Shown: piece after piece, positions 39,701 through 47,429 of the stretch
Layout: each line of letters opens with the position of its first letter
Numbering within the stretch: the first letter of the stretch is position 1
DNA from: Myxococcales bacterium
GTDB taxonomy: Bacteria; Myxococcota_A; Polyangia; Polyangiales; Ga0077539
Assembly: GCA_016793325.1 (NCBI GenBank)
Contig: JAEUKI010000011.1
Location: 1 to 64,000, forward strand
Reading direction: 5' to 3'
Length of the DNA stretch: 64,000 bases
Notes under the pieces: model-generated
Seen by the model: only the letters and a program-made list of their open reading frames with translations
Database searches by the model: none
Told to the model about the DNA's origin: nothing
Position numbers and translations under genes: made by a program

Positions 39701-40582
39701 CGGGTTCGGCGATTCGACGCGGAGAACGCCGGTCGCTTCTCGATCGAGCACGAGGTCCGTCGCGGCGACGAAGACTCCGTCTTGGGTCCGTCCGCTCCCG
39801 AGATTGCTCGCGCAGCCCCGCGCGAACACCTCGTACACAGGGCGACGACCGCGACCGGGGCCGAGCTCGTACTCGCTCGCGAGCGGCCCGGCGGACTCGG
39901 GATCGAGCCGCTCATCGAAGCGCACCATGGGGTGGGGCCCGAACGCACCCGCGACGCGCCAGCGCGTCACGCAGTTGGCCGCGCGCGTCCAGCGTTCGGT
40001 CGCGGCGCGGTCGCCCTTCTCGCGCGCCCACCGGACCGCGGTCTCGAGCACCTCGTACGTCGCCGCCGAGCCGAGCGCGCCCGGGTCGTTCGCGACGCGG
40101 TCGATCAACGGCGCGTACGCCGCGCGAAATCCAGGGGCGTCCGCGCGGAGCGCGACGAGCCTCGACGCCGAGAGCTCGGCCAACGCGGGCGCGAGCGGAT
40201 CCTCGGTGCGCTCGCGGGCGCGGTCGATCACGGCCACGAACCCGTCGCGCGCTTCGGCGAAGCGCCCCTGTTGCGCGTCGAGCGAGGCCCTCGCGAAGAG
40301 CGCGCGAACGTCCCGCGCGCGAACGAGCTCACCGAGCGTCGCGTCTGCGCGCGACGGGTCACCGCCGGGCGCGACGAGCTCCGCGAGCGCAGCGGCGCGG
40401 CGCGCGGCGAGATCTCCACGAGCGCTCGAGGCCCGAAGCGCTGCGAGCGTTCGTTCGCTCGATCCCGCGAGGCGAGCGCCCGGCGTGCACGAGAGCGCGG
40501 CGACGGCGAGGCCGAGCGGGAGCATCCAGCGTGGGGTCATGGTGCCGAGCGTGCGTGTGTGAATTCGAATACGTGTGCTCAT
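36785..40582 (-). CDS. DUF3857/transglutaminase-like lipoprotein with triad lost
   Basis: 1265 residues. The signal sequence has a lipobox (LAVAALSC). About 350 residues of helical and beta-sandwich-like sequence (FVVLVDGEEVTRLDP) lead into TPR-like repeats (400-640), then a DUF3857 region (LVLDYTVRRVFEDGSALELT, EYEFVRVFPANEVTAGGF) and a transglutaminase-like domain (880-1010). Aligned to its neighbour, the catalytic Cys is Gly-958 (TARGGHRARVLQYML), the His is Ser and the Asp is Ser. It should not be an active transglutaminase. ATG 40582 overlaps the upstream stop (ATGA), so the two giants are translated together. Confidence 0.8.
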   Translation of the reverse strand: MSTRIRIHTRTLGTMTPRWMLPLGLAVAALSCTPGARLAGSSERTLAALRASSARGDLAARRAAALAELVAPGGDPSRADATLGELVRARDVRALFARASLDAQQGRFAEARDGFVAVIDRARERTEDPLAPALAELSASRLVALRADAPGFRAAYAPLIDRVANDPGALGSAATYEVLETAVRWAREKGDRAATERWTRAANCVTRWRVAGAFGPHPMVRFDERLDPESAGPLASEYELGPGRGRRPVYEVFARGCASNLGSGRTQDGVFVAATDLVLDREATGVLRVESPNPFVVLVDGEEVTRLDPRRDAVGTIAAVRLQLAPGRHTLRVKLASRYFSPLLVAAFNDETGRPLGSFDSASAGAYARPPTVLDAEPAVSPSEPFERFARSLLAFSRRDVVAARELMRPLAADDAPAMTQLAWADVLLSDPFTPAQIARDRARRAFEAARRRDPRAFYPTLALARLAAADDRQDAALELARNANQRFPNNPEIVADLADRLLERNWEGESRALVEAIAPQLGPDVCWPTRLLFSLAQRRGDGQTERALAERLRACDSLSEAAAFTAVRQRRWGDAGQEYTRLMEGEAEARALRRAIADIARQSGRWADAERGYAAILREQPEDASLRADLADLRLALGDEVAARSLLAAEFTASPSAMSDLLRAHALLSKRDALDAYRLDGAEVLRGYRPRARNYDDGQVLVLDYTVRRVFEDGSALELTHNILDLRTQEAVDEHATFTPPEGATLTLLRTHKADGRVLEPEAIARLDAVAYPDVQPGDAIEYEFVRVFPANEVTAGGFRSERFYFQGTEMPYDRTEFVLVLPSAMERRLVVSPRGPMPAVQRREHGGALVELRWGLRESRRREPEQMSIAFREFTPSVDCGVERTWPRMVAALRERLAEASPRDPAAVRLVAQLTGSVSRRSEKLARIYRWVLNNIDQEGGGTPFASAPMMLTARGGHRARVLQYMLELAGLPVTMALARPGFADQTESDLADEDVFQSILLKVETEDGTRWVSASDRDAPLGYLPPAVSGQPALLLDASASRVTLPAVAEGAHSRVADVRMQLDADGSATATVSESLRGSWGVSWRESLRRIDGANLEREFEGYVGRQVAAASLTNLAIEHQADPERDLVMRYSFRAPDVASVGEGGELAFEGVFPAELASTYAARQRRTVALYHAETVDATLDLRVTLPSGARAELPAPREVTAPGVRWSIRYEQSADGFRVLRRVVVPGGRVSAEDYPQFAEAIRALDRAEQQRVTIRLR

Positions 40583-43500
40583 GGCGCCCTCCCTGCCGCG
40601 GGCAGTCGAACGGTCACGCGGCGTCCGAGCGCCTCGTCGATGCGCGCGCACGCGTCGCGAAACGCCTGGTATTCGCCTACGGGAACGCGATCGACGTGGT
40701 ACGTGAGCGTCCGCTCGACGGTGAGCGTCGTGCCCGCGTGCTGCACTGAGTACTCCAGCGACACCCACGACGTGCGCACCGACGCAGCGCCCGGAACTTC
40801 GCTCACCGTCGACCCCGCGGGCAGGCGAATCGTCCGTCGATCGTGGACGCTGAGCGGACCCGGGAGCATCACGTCGCTCGTGCGCGACGAGCGCTCGGCG
40901 TACTCGGACGTGAGCTCTGGGTTGGGCGTCGGAGAGAATCGCAGGACGTTTCCCTGGTTGGTCCCGATCGAGGGGATCTCGGCTTCGTACTCGAGTCGCG
41001 CGGGCAGGTCGACGTCGCCGAGGTTTCCCGTGCGGACGTTGGACACGCGAGAGCCCGGGTAGGCGCCAGCGAGCCATCGTTCGATGCGCTCGGTGCGCGT
41101 CGCTTCGGCCTCCATCGCCGCGCGGAGCGAACCCGCGTCGGGACCGCGGAGCTCGTGCGACGCGCGAAGCCGCGCTCCGCCCGTCGCGTTTACGTCGACC
41201 TCTGTGCGCAGGGCGACGTGATTGTTGGCGCTCTGCACGAAGGGCAAGTGCACGAGCCGCCCCTCGCCGCGCTGGCTCACGACGAGCGCCATCGCGCCCT
41301 GGTCCATGGACGGAAGCTCTTCCATCGCGCTGTTTTGCGCGGTTCCATCGAGGAAGATCCCGTCGGGAATCCCTGGCATCGGCGGGACGTAAGCGATCGC
41401 GTGATCGAAGACCGCGAGCGACGCCGGTGAGGTTTCGATCTCGCCGTTGCGTCGCGTGCGAACGAGCACGATCGACGCGTCGATCCCGACCTCGCGCAGC
41501 ATCGTGACGATCGTGCTCGCCTTGTCCTTGCAGTCGCCGAAGCGCCGCTGGCACACGTCCGCGACGCGATACGGCTTGAATCCATGGATCCCGAACTCGA
41601 GCGCCACGTAGCGCGTGTTCTGGATCACCCAGTTGTAGATCGCGCGCACTTTGTCCCGCGGCGCGGTCATCCCGCGCGTCACGCGCTGGACGATCTCGCG
41701 CACGCGATCGTCGGCCCGGAGCTGCTCGGCGATGAGCCCCCAGTACCAGCGAGCGACCTCCTCCCACGTTCGGTACGTGCTCACGTGGAGGTACGCCGCG
41801 CGTTCGGTCACGCCCGGCGCGTTCTCCTCGGGGGCGACCGGGGGAATGTCCCGCGCCGCAAACTCGAATACGTGTGTGTTGTTGGGCTCGTCGCGCTCGC
41901 TGCGCTCGAGGCCCCGCAGCGTCGGGGGACGAAAGTAAAACGTCCTGCCCGTGGGCGCGCGGAGCACGTAGCGAACGCTCGCGCGCGGCGTGTCGCTCTG
42001 GAAGATCTCGAGGTCGCCGAAGTAATCCGCGAACGCGTTGCGCTGCGCGACGTCGTCCACACGCCAGCGCACCTCGACGACGTCGCCGACCTGGAGCCGC
42101 GGAAACGAGACGACCATCTCGCGCGTGTCGTAGTACATGCGCGAAGCGCCGCCCGAGACCGTGTACTCCTCGAGACCCGTGCTCTCGTCGACCGAGCCGT
42201 CGCGGTGGTAGACGCGCGCCGCGCGCAGCTCGAAGCGCTGCGTGTCCTGGTCGAATCCGACGGGAATCTGCCGAAACTGCTGCGCTCCTTCGGCGGTCAT
42301 CACCTCGAAGACCATCTGCCGAAACGTCCCCGACAATCCGTTGGGAAACACGGTGCGCACCGTGAGCTCGTGCAGCGAGCGCATGCGATAGTCCGCCGCG
42401 CGCGACGACGGCGCGCTCCGACGGCGCAAGAACGTCGCGGGAGCCTCGGCGAGCGCCTCGTCGGGCCGCGGGACCGGCGGCTCGAGCGCCTCGATGTGCG
42501 CCCGAAGCGCGCGGTCTTGCGGTCGAAGCGCGAGCGCTCGGCGCATGGACGTGCGCGCGTCGTCTCGCCGGCCCGCGCGGATCTGCATCTCGCCTTGCGC
42601 GCGCCACAGCTCGGCGGCGTCCGGCGCGATGTCGAGCGCGCGATGCAAAAGCGCGAGCGCTGCGTCCGCGTCGCCCGCGGCCTCGAGGAGCTCTGCGACC
42701 GCTCCGAACAGCCCCGTGTCGTACGGAACCGCCGCGAGCGCCGCGAGCGCCTCGCGTCGCGCCTCGCTTCGATCGCCGCGAATTCGCGCGTCGTTCGCGA
42801 GCTCTCGGTGCAGGCCGGGGTCGTCTCCGCGCACCTCGCTGAGCGAGAGCCGCAGCGCGCGCGCTTCGTCGTTGAGCCTCGCGCGCTCTGCGAAATTCGC
42901 GCGCAGCTCGAGGAGCGCCGCCGCGTGGGGCGCGACGTTGGCGGCCCGCTCGAGCTCGGCGCGCGCCGCGAGCGTCAGGCCCGTAGCGTCGAGCAAGAGG
43001 GCGCGCTCGATGCGCGCGGTTGGGTCGTTGGGGTTCGCCGCGAGCACGCGATCGAGGATCGGCATCGCGTCCTCGGCGCGGACACCGACGCGGCGCTCGT
43101 GCGCGAGCGCGAGGAGCGGCATCGGGTCGCTCGGGTCGAGCTCGGTCGCGCGTTGAATCGCGAGCAAGCGATTGTTGCGACCGCGCGCGAGCTCGGCGAC
43201 GAGGAGCCATCGCGCGACGCTCGGGCCGCGCTCGGCGGCCCTTCGCGAGAGGTCCGAAGCGATGTCCTCTGCGGTCGGCTCGGCGCCCGTGGCCGCGAGC
43301 CATCGCGCGTAGTCTTCGAGGTCCTCTGCGGTCGCGCGGTCCCCCTCGGTGCGCGGCGCCCACGTCGCGAGCAGGCCGCTCGAAGGCGGCGTCGCGACGG
43401 GGGTCGTGGGTCGATCCATCGCGGGCGCGACCGCGGGATCCGCGTCGACCGCGAGCTCGAGCGGCGCGCCTGCAGGTGTCGCGAACCGCGCGAAGAACGC

Positions 43501-44322
43501 GAGCGGCTCGGTCGCCACGCACACCTTCACGAGGACGCGGTTGGCGCCGGGTCGCAGCCGCACGCGCGCGCCGTGTCGATCGGGAAAGGGCCTCTCGCGG
43601 GCGACGTCGTCGACGAGGACCGCGGCACCGTTGAGATAGACCTTCGATTGCCCGCCGGCGCCGAACCAGAGCACCGCGTCGATGGGCGCGGCGCCGCGAT
43701 GGGTCACCGTCGTGTGCGCGATCGCGCAGACATTTTGCTCGGGGCGCATCGCCGCGCCGATGGGGTTGAGCCCGAGGACGCTGAGCTCGGGCATCGCGCG
43801 CCACCGCGCAGGCCGCTCTTTGCCAGGAAAAGAAGCGGTCATGTCAATAGGCCGATAGCGCTGCGCCTCGGGCTCTGTCTCGAGCGCGAAGCCGCCTCGG
43901 CCCTCGTTGTCGATCGACCCCGCGACGAGCCAACGCGTGACGTACGCGAGCGGACGCACCGCTTGTTCGGCTTCGCGAAGCTGGCCGAGTCGCCTTCGCG
44001 CGCGCGCTTCGAACACGCGCGCGAGCGCCTGATGCTCGGGGAGGAGCCCCGCGGTCGTCGAGAGCGCGCGCATTCGATCCACGATGCGCATCGGGTGGAC
44101 CCAATCGCGCTGCTCCCAGAGCCGGAGCATGGCGACGGCCGCGTGAGGCTCGCGACGGCGGGCGAGGACCTCGCGAAAGCGCTCTTCGATCCGGGCCTCG
44201 GGCGTGGGGCGGCGCGTGATGGCGTTGGCGGTCGCCGGCGCGGTCTGCGCGGCGGGAGCCCGCTGTGCGTGCGACTCGGGCGAGGCCGCGACGAACGCCG
44301 CTGCGGCCGCGAGCGCGATCAC
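40579..44322 (-). CDS. DUF3857/transglutaminase-like protein, triad intact
   Basis: 1247 residues. A signal peptide is likely (IALAAAAAFVAASPESHAQ). A beta-sandwich region (KVYLNGAAVLVDDVARERPF), TPR repeats (LAAIPYDTGL-type helices, ALLHRALDIAPDAAELWRAQ), then DUF3857 (HELTVRTVFPNGLSGTFRQM, VGDVVEVRWRVDDV) and a transglutaminase core: YVALEFGIHGFKPY, RRFGDCKDKASTIVTMLREV with Cys-931, VFDHAIAYV and IFLDGTAQ. Cys, His and Asp are all present. Family members act in the periplasm, but substrates are unknown. No ATG is available; GTG 44322 is the best start, though it leaves little basic sequence before the hydrophobic core. Coupled to the next paralogue. Confidence 0.82.
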   Translation of the reverse strand: MIALAAAAAFVAASPESHAQRAPAAQTAPATANAITRRPTPEARIEERFREVLARRREPHAAVAMLRLWEQRDWVHPMRIVDRMRALSTTAGLLPEHQALARVFEARARRRLGQLREAEQAVRPLAYVTRWLVAGSIDNEGRGGFALETEPEAQRYRPIDMTASFPGKERPARWRAMPELSVLGLNPIGAAMRPEQNVCAIAHTTVTHRGAAPIDAVLWFGAGGQSKVYLNGAAVLVDDVARERPFPDRHGARVRLRPGANRVLVKVCVATEPLAFFARFATPAGAPLELAVDADPAVAPAMDRPTTPVATPPSSGLLATWAPRTEGDRATAEDLEDYARWLAATGAEPTAEDIASDLSRRAAERGPSVARWLLVAELARGRNNRLLAIQRATELDPSDPMPLLALAHERRVGVRAEDAMPILDRVLAANPNDPTARIERALLLDATGLTLAARAELERAANVAPHAAALLELRANFAERARLNDEARALRLSLSEVRGDDPGLHRELANDARIRGDRSEARREALAALAAVPYDTGLFGAVAELLEAAGDADAALALLHRALDIAPDAAELWRAQGEMQIRAGRRDDARTSMRRALALRPQDRALRAHIEALEPPVPRPDEALAEAPATFLRRRSAPSSRAADYRMRSLHELTVRTVFPNGLSGTFRQMVFEVMTAEGAQQFRQIPVGFDQDTQRFELRAARVYHRDGSVDESTGLEEYTVSGGASRMYYDTREMVVSFPRLQVGDVVEVRWRVDDVAQRNAFADYFGDLEIFQSDTPRASVRYVLRAPTGRTFYFRPPTLRGLERSERDEPNNTHVFEFAARDIPPVAPEENAPGVTERAAYLHVSTYRTWEEVARWYWGLIAEQLRADDRVREIVQRVTRGMTAPRDKVRAIYNWVIQNTRYVALEFGIHGFKPYRVADVCQRRFGDCKDKASTIVTMLREVGIDASIVLVRTRRNGEIETSPASLAVFDHAIAYVPPMPGIPDGIFLDGTAQNSAMEELPSMDQGAMALVVSQRGEGRLVHLPFVQSANNHVALRTEVDVNATGGARLRASHELRGPDAGSLRAAMEAEATRTERIERWLAGAYPGSRVSNVRTGNLGDVDLPARLEYEAEIPSIGTNQGNVLRFSPTPNPELTSEYAERSSRTSDVMLPGPLSVHDRRTIRLPAGSTVSEVPGAASVRTSWVSLEYSVQHAGTTLTVERTLTYHVDRVPVGEYQAFRDACARIDEALGRRVTVRLPAAGRAP

Positions 44323-44364
44323 GCGCGTCGTCGCTCTCGTGCATCGCGCGGTTGCCCGACCGCC

Positions 44365-45282
44365 GTGCCGCGCGTAGTCTCCGCCGCCGTTGTGCTGGCC
44401 GGTCTGCTCAAGACGATGCGCCCGAAGCAGTGGTTCAAGAACGTCTTCGTTCTGGCGCCGATCGTCTTCGCGAAGAACTTGTTTCATGCCGAGGTGCTCC
44501 TGCGCGCGCTCGCCGCGTTCGTCGTGTTCTCGTTTCTTGCGGGCGCGATCTACACGCTCAATGACGTGGTCGACGTCGAAGCGGACCGCAACCACCCCAC
44601 CAAATGCAAGCGTCCGATCGCGGCTGGCGTCGTTTCGGAGCGCCAGGCCACGGGGTTCGGCGTCCTCTTGGTGCTCCTGTCGTTGAGCGGAGCGTTCGCG
44701 TTGGGCGTCGGGGTTGGCGTCGCAGCGCTCGCGTACCTTCTCAACAACGTCGCGTACACCTTTCGGATCAAGCACGTTCCCTACGTCGACGTCGCGTCGA
44801 TCGCGACGGGCTTCGTGCTCCGCGTCGTAGCAGGTTGCTACGCGGTGTCGACCGAGGGAAACCCCGTTCGCCCATCGTTCTACCTCATCGCGTGCACCGC
44901 GTTGCTCGCGATGTTCATGGGGTTCGGAAAGCGTCGGCACGAGCTCAAGGTCCACGCCTCCAAGGCGCGCGCGGCGCTCGACGACTACGACCCGAAGACC
45001 CTCGATCGACTGCTCGTCGCGCTCGCGGTCCTCTGCGTCGCGTCGTACGTCGCGTACACGCTCGATCCAGCTACGGTGGCGTTCTTTCATACGAGCTACC
45101 TCTGGGCGACGACCCCCTTTGTGGTCGTCGGGATCGGAATGTTCCTCACGATCGCCCGCGACGAATCGCGGCTCGATTCGCCGACGGACGAGATCCTGAA
45201 GAACGTCCCCTTCATGCTCACGCTCGTCCTCTACGCGATCACGGTCATCGCGATCGTGTACAAGCTGCGGCCCGCCGTGTAG
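44365..45282 (+). CDS. UbiA-family decaprenyl-phosphate phosphoribosyltransferase-like enzyme
   Basis: 305 residues, about eight membrane helices. TMRPKQWFKNVFVLAPIVFA is characteristic of the phosphoribosyltransferase branch (Rv3806c-like). The prenyl-phosphate Asp motif is NDVVDVEADRNHP, followed by KRPIAAGVVS; the second conserved stretch is VDVASIATGFVLRVVAGCYA. In actinobacteria this enzyme makes decaprenyl-phosphoryl ribose for arabinan; here the product's use is unknown. GTG 44365 is chosen. It is divergent from the transglutaminase-like gene with only 42 bases between, and converges on the spermidine-synthase-like gene. Confidence 0.85.
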   Translation: MPRVVSAAVVLAGLLKTMRPKQWFKNVFVLAPIVFAKNLFHAEVLLRALAAFVVFSFLAGAIYTLNDVVDVEADRNHPTKCKRPIAAGVVSERQATGFGVLLVLLSLSGAFALGVGVGVAALAYLLNNVAYTFRIKHVPYVDVASIATGFVLRVVAGCYAVSTEGNPVRPSFYLIACTALLAMFMGFGKRRHELKVHASKARAALDDYDPKTLDRLLVALAVLCVASYVAYTLDPATVAFFHTSYLWATTPFVVVGIGMFLTIARDESRLDSPTDEILKNVPFMLTLVLYAITVIAIVYKLRPAV

Positions 45283-45285
45283 CCG

Positions 45286-47424
45286 CTACTCGCCGCCCGT
45301 TCGCACGGCGGACAAGAGGCTCGAGTACTCGTCGGTCCACGCCCGCTGACCCCGCGCGCGATCAGCCCCCAGCACGGGCCACGCGCGCGCATCGAGGTCC
45401 GCGAGGTCTTCTGCGCGACGCGCGACGATCGCCCAGGTGGCCACGTCGTTGGGCGCGCTCGTTCGAGCGTGGAGCCCCTCGGCGAGGACGACCGCGGCGA
45501 GCACGCGCTCGAGGTCGAGGACGCGGTTGGACAAGTGCATCACGAGACGGCCGTTCGGCGTGAGTTTTCGCAGGTAGATTCGAAGCGCCTCGCGCGTGAG
45601 CAAGTGCGCCGGCACCGAGTCCGAGTTGAACGCGTCGACGATGATGCGCTGGACGCTCCCGTCGCGCTCGCGCTCGACGCCGAGCCGTCCGTCCTCGAGG
45701 TCGAGCGCCACGTCCCGCGTCGGAGCGTTGCGAACGTACGTGAACCACTGCGGGTCTCGCGCGATGCGGAGCACGTCCGCGTTGATCTCGAGCACGCGCC
45801 AGCGCTCACCGGGCTGCGCGTAACACAGCACAGCTCCGGTCCCGAGCCCGATCGCGACCGAGCGCCCCGTCGAGCCACGCGCGATCTCCGAGGCAAAATA
45901 CTGCCCGAGCGGCCCTCGTCGCGCGTAGTACGTCAGCGGGTTGCACTGGTCGCGCTCTCGAAACCGCTGCGCGCCGTGGAGGGTCGTCCCGTGCATGAGC
46001 CGCCGCGCGTTGCCCTCGTCCACGACGCGCAGCACGCCGAAGAAGCTCCGCGTCACCAAGCGTCGATCCCCTGTGTCGCCCACGAACGCGCCCGCGGCGA
46101 CGATGGCCAGCAGGCCGAGCACGAAGCGGCGGCGTCGCCCCATCACGCGGTAGACCAGCAGCAGCGCTGGGGCGAACGTGAGCGGGACGCGCACGAGGCC
46201 GATGCGCGAGAATTTCAGGGCGATTCCCAAGGCGATCGTGACGACGAGCACGCCCGCGACGTAGGCGAGGTCCTCGCGCCACGAGCCGTCTTCACGGACG
46301 ATTCCGCCGAGGGGACGTGTCGCGGTCGCGAGCGCGATGGCGATCGGGTACTCCCACAGATCGGGCAGGGCCGCTGGGGCCAAGATCGCCGTGACGAGCG
46401 TCCCGAGCACGCCGCCGACCGCGAGCCACGCGTAGAACTCCGGCAAATACGCTGGGTCCGGCGCGTCGTCTGCGAGCCGTCGGTGCGAGATCCAGCTCGC
46501 GACCCAGAGGTACCCGAGGTTGAGCGCGACGAGGACCCACACAGGGTTGTTCGCGTGAACCACCGTCGCGAACACGAGGACGACCGCGACGAGCGCCGAG
46601 GCACGCGCGAGCCACGACGGCGGCGCGCGCACCTTCGTCGAAAACGCCAACACGAAGCTCAGCAGGTAAATCGCAAGCGGAACGACCCACAACAGCGGCA
46701 GCGGCGCGAGCTCGAGCGTGATGTGCGTCGTCGCGCCGGACAAGAGCATCGTCGGCACGAGCGCGAAGAACACCCATCGACCGCGGCGGTCCCAGGTCGG
46801 TGCATCGCCGGTCTTCGCCACGGCTTCGGCGCGCCCGCCCGCGCGCATCGCCGGCAGCGCGCAGAGCGCGACGAGCGCGACGACCCCGATGAACAAGCCG
46901 CGAAACAATGACTCCTGCGCGCTCAGCGCGAACAAGGGCTCGATCACGAACGGATAGAGCAACAGCGACGCGAGGCTCCCGATGTTGCTCGCGGCGTAGA
47001 GCGCGTAGGGGCGCTGGCCCTCGCGCGCGAGCCAGTGCTGCAGCAGCGGCGACGTGGTGCTCAACAAGACGAACGGCGCGCCGACGGCGAGCCCGAGAAA
47101 TCCCAGCGCGAATCGCACTGGCGCTTGCGTCGGCGACACGGCGAGCTCTTTGCGCGCGAACGCCGGGAGCAGCGCGGCCACCATCACGAGCAGCGCGATG
47201 TGCACCGCGGCCCGCGCGCGCTCGGGCCACTTCGACGAGAGCCACACGTAGCCGTAGCCCGCCAGCAACGCCGCTTGAAAGAACAACAGACACGCGGTCC
47301 ACGCCGCGGGAACGCCGCCGAGCCTCGGCAAAAGCTCTCTGCCCGCGAGCGGCTGCACCATGAAGAGCAGCATCGCGCTCGCGAAGATGGTCGTCGTGTA
47401 GAGCGCGATGCGCGGTGAGGGCAT
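45286..47424 (-). CDS. Membrane protein fused to spermidine-synthase-like domain
   Basis: 712 residues. The first two thirds hold 10-13 hydrophobic helices (MLLFMVQPLAGRELLPRLGG, YGYVWLSSKWPERA and others) of the MFS-like membrane module seen in these fusions. The C-terminal third is a SAM-type Rossmann domain: SVAIGLGTGAVLCYA, WRVLEINADVLRIA, DLEDGRLGVERERDG, IIVDAFNSDSVP and LVMHLSNR. The acidic residues used by aminopropyltransferases are partly kept, so polyamine synthesis is possible but not shown; these fusions are mostly uncharacterised. ATG 47424. It lies five bases after rarA on the same strand and is probably co-transcribed. Confidence 0.85.
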   Translation of the reverse strand: MPSPRIALYTTTIFASAMLLFMVQPLAGRELLPRLGGVPAAWTACLLFFQAALLAGYGYVWLSSKWPERARAAVHIALLVMVAALLPAFARKELAVSPTQAPVRFALGFLGLAVGAPFVLLSTTSPLLQHWLAREGQRPYALYAASNIGSLASLLLYPFVIEPLFALSAQESLFRGLFIGVVALVALCALPAMRAGGRAEAVAKTGDAPTWDRRGRWVFFALVPTMLLSGATTHITLELAPLPLLWVVPLAIYLLSFVLAFSTKVRAPPSWLARASALVAVVLVFATVVHANNPVWVLVALNLGYLWVASWISHRRLADDAPDPAYLPEFYAWLAVGGVLGTLVTAILAPAALPDLWEYPIAIALATATRPLGGIVREDGSWREDLAYVAGVLVVTIALGIALKFSRIGLVRVPLTFAPALLLVYRVMGRRRRFVLGLLAIVAAGAFVGDTGDRRLVTRSFFGVLRVVDEGNARRLMHGTTLHGAQRFRERDQCNPLTYYARRGPLGQYFASEIARGSTGRSVAIGLGTGAVLCYAQPGERWRVLEINADVLRIARDPQWFTYVRNAPTRDVALDLEDGRLGVERERDGSVQRIIVDAFNSDSVPAHLLTREALRIYLRKLTPNGRLVMHLSNRVLDLERVLAAVVLAEGLHARTSAPNDVATWAIVARRAEDLADLDARAWPVLGADRARGQRAWTDEYSSLLSAVRTGGE

Positions 47425-47429
47425 CGCGT

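Noticed and set aside
36809..41062. A 1417-residue plus-strand reading frame
   Set aside because: Antisense to the two transglutaminase-like genes, which have strong domain and triad evidence.
40583..43804. N-terminal extension of the 36785-40582 protein
   Set aside because: Antisense-like Arg/Ala-rich text overlapping the upstream gene; the lipoprotein signal begins at 40582.
41584..44364. N-terminal extension of about 927 residues on the UbiA-type protein
   Set aside because: This stretch is antisense to the transglutaminase-like gene; UbiA proteins start close to TMRPKQW.
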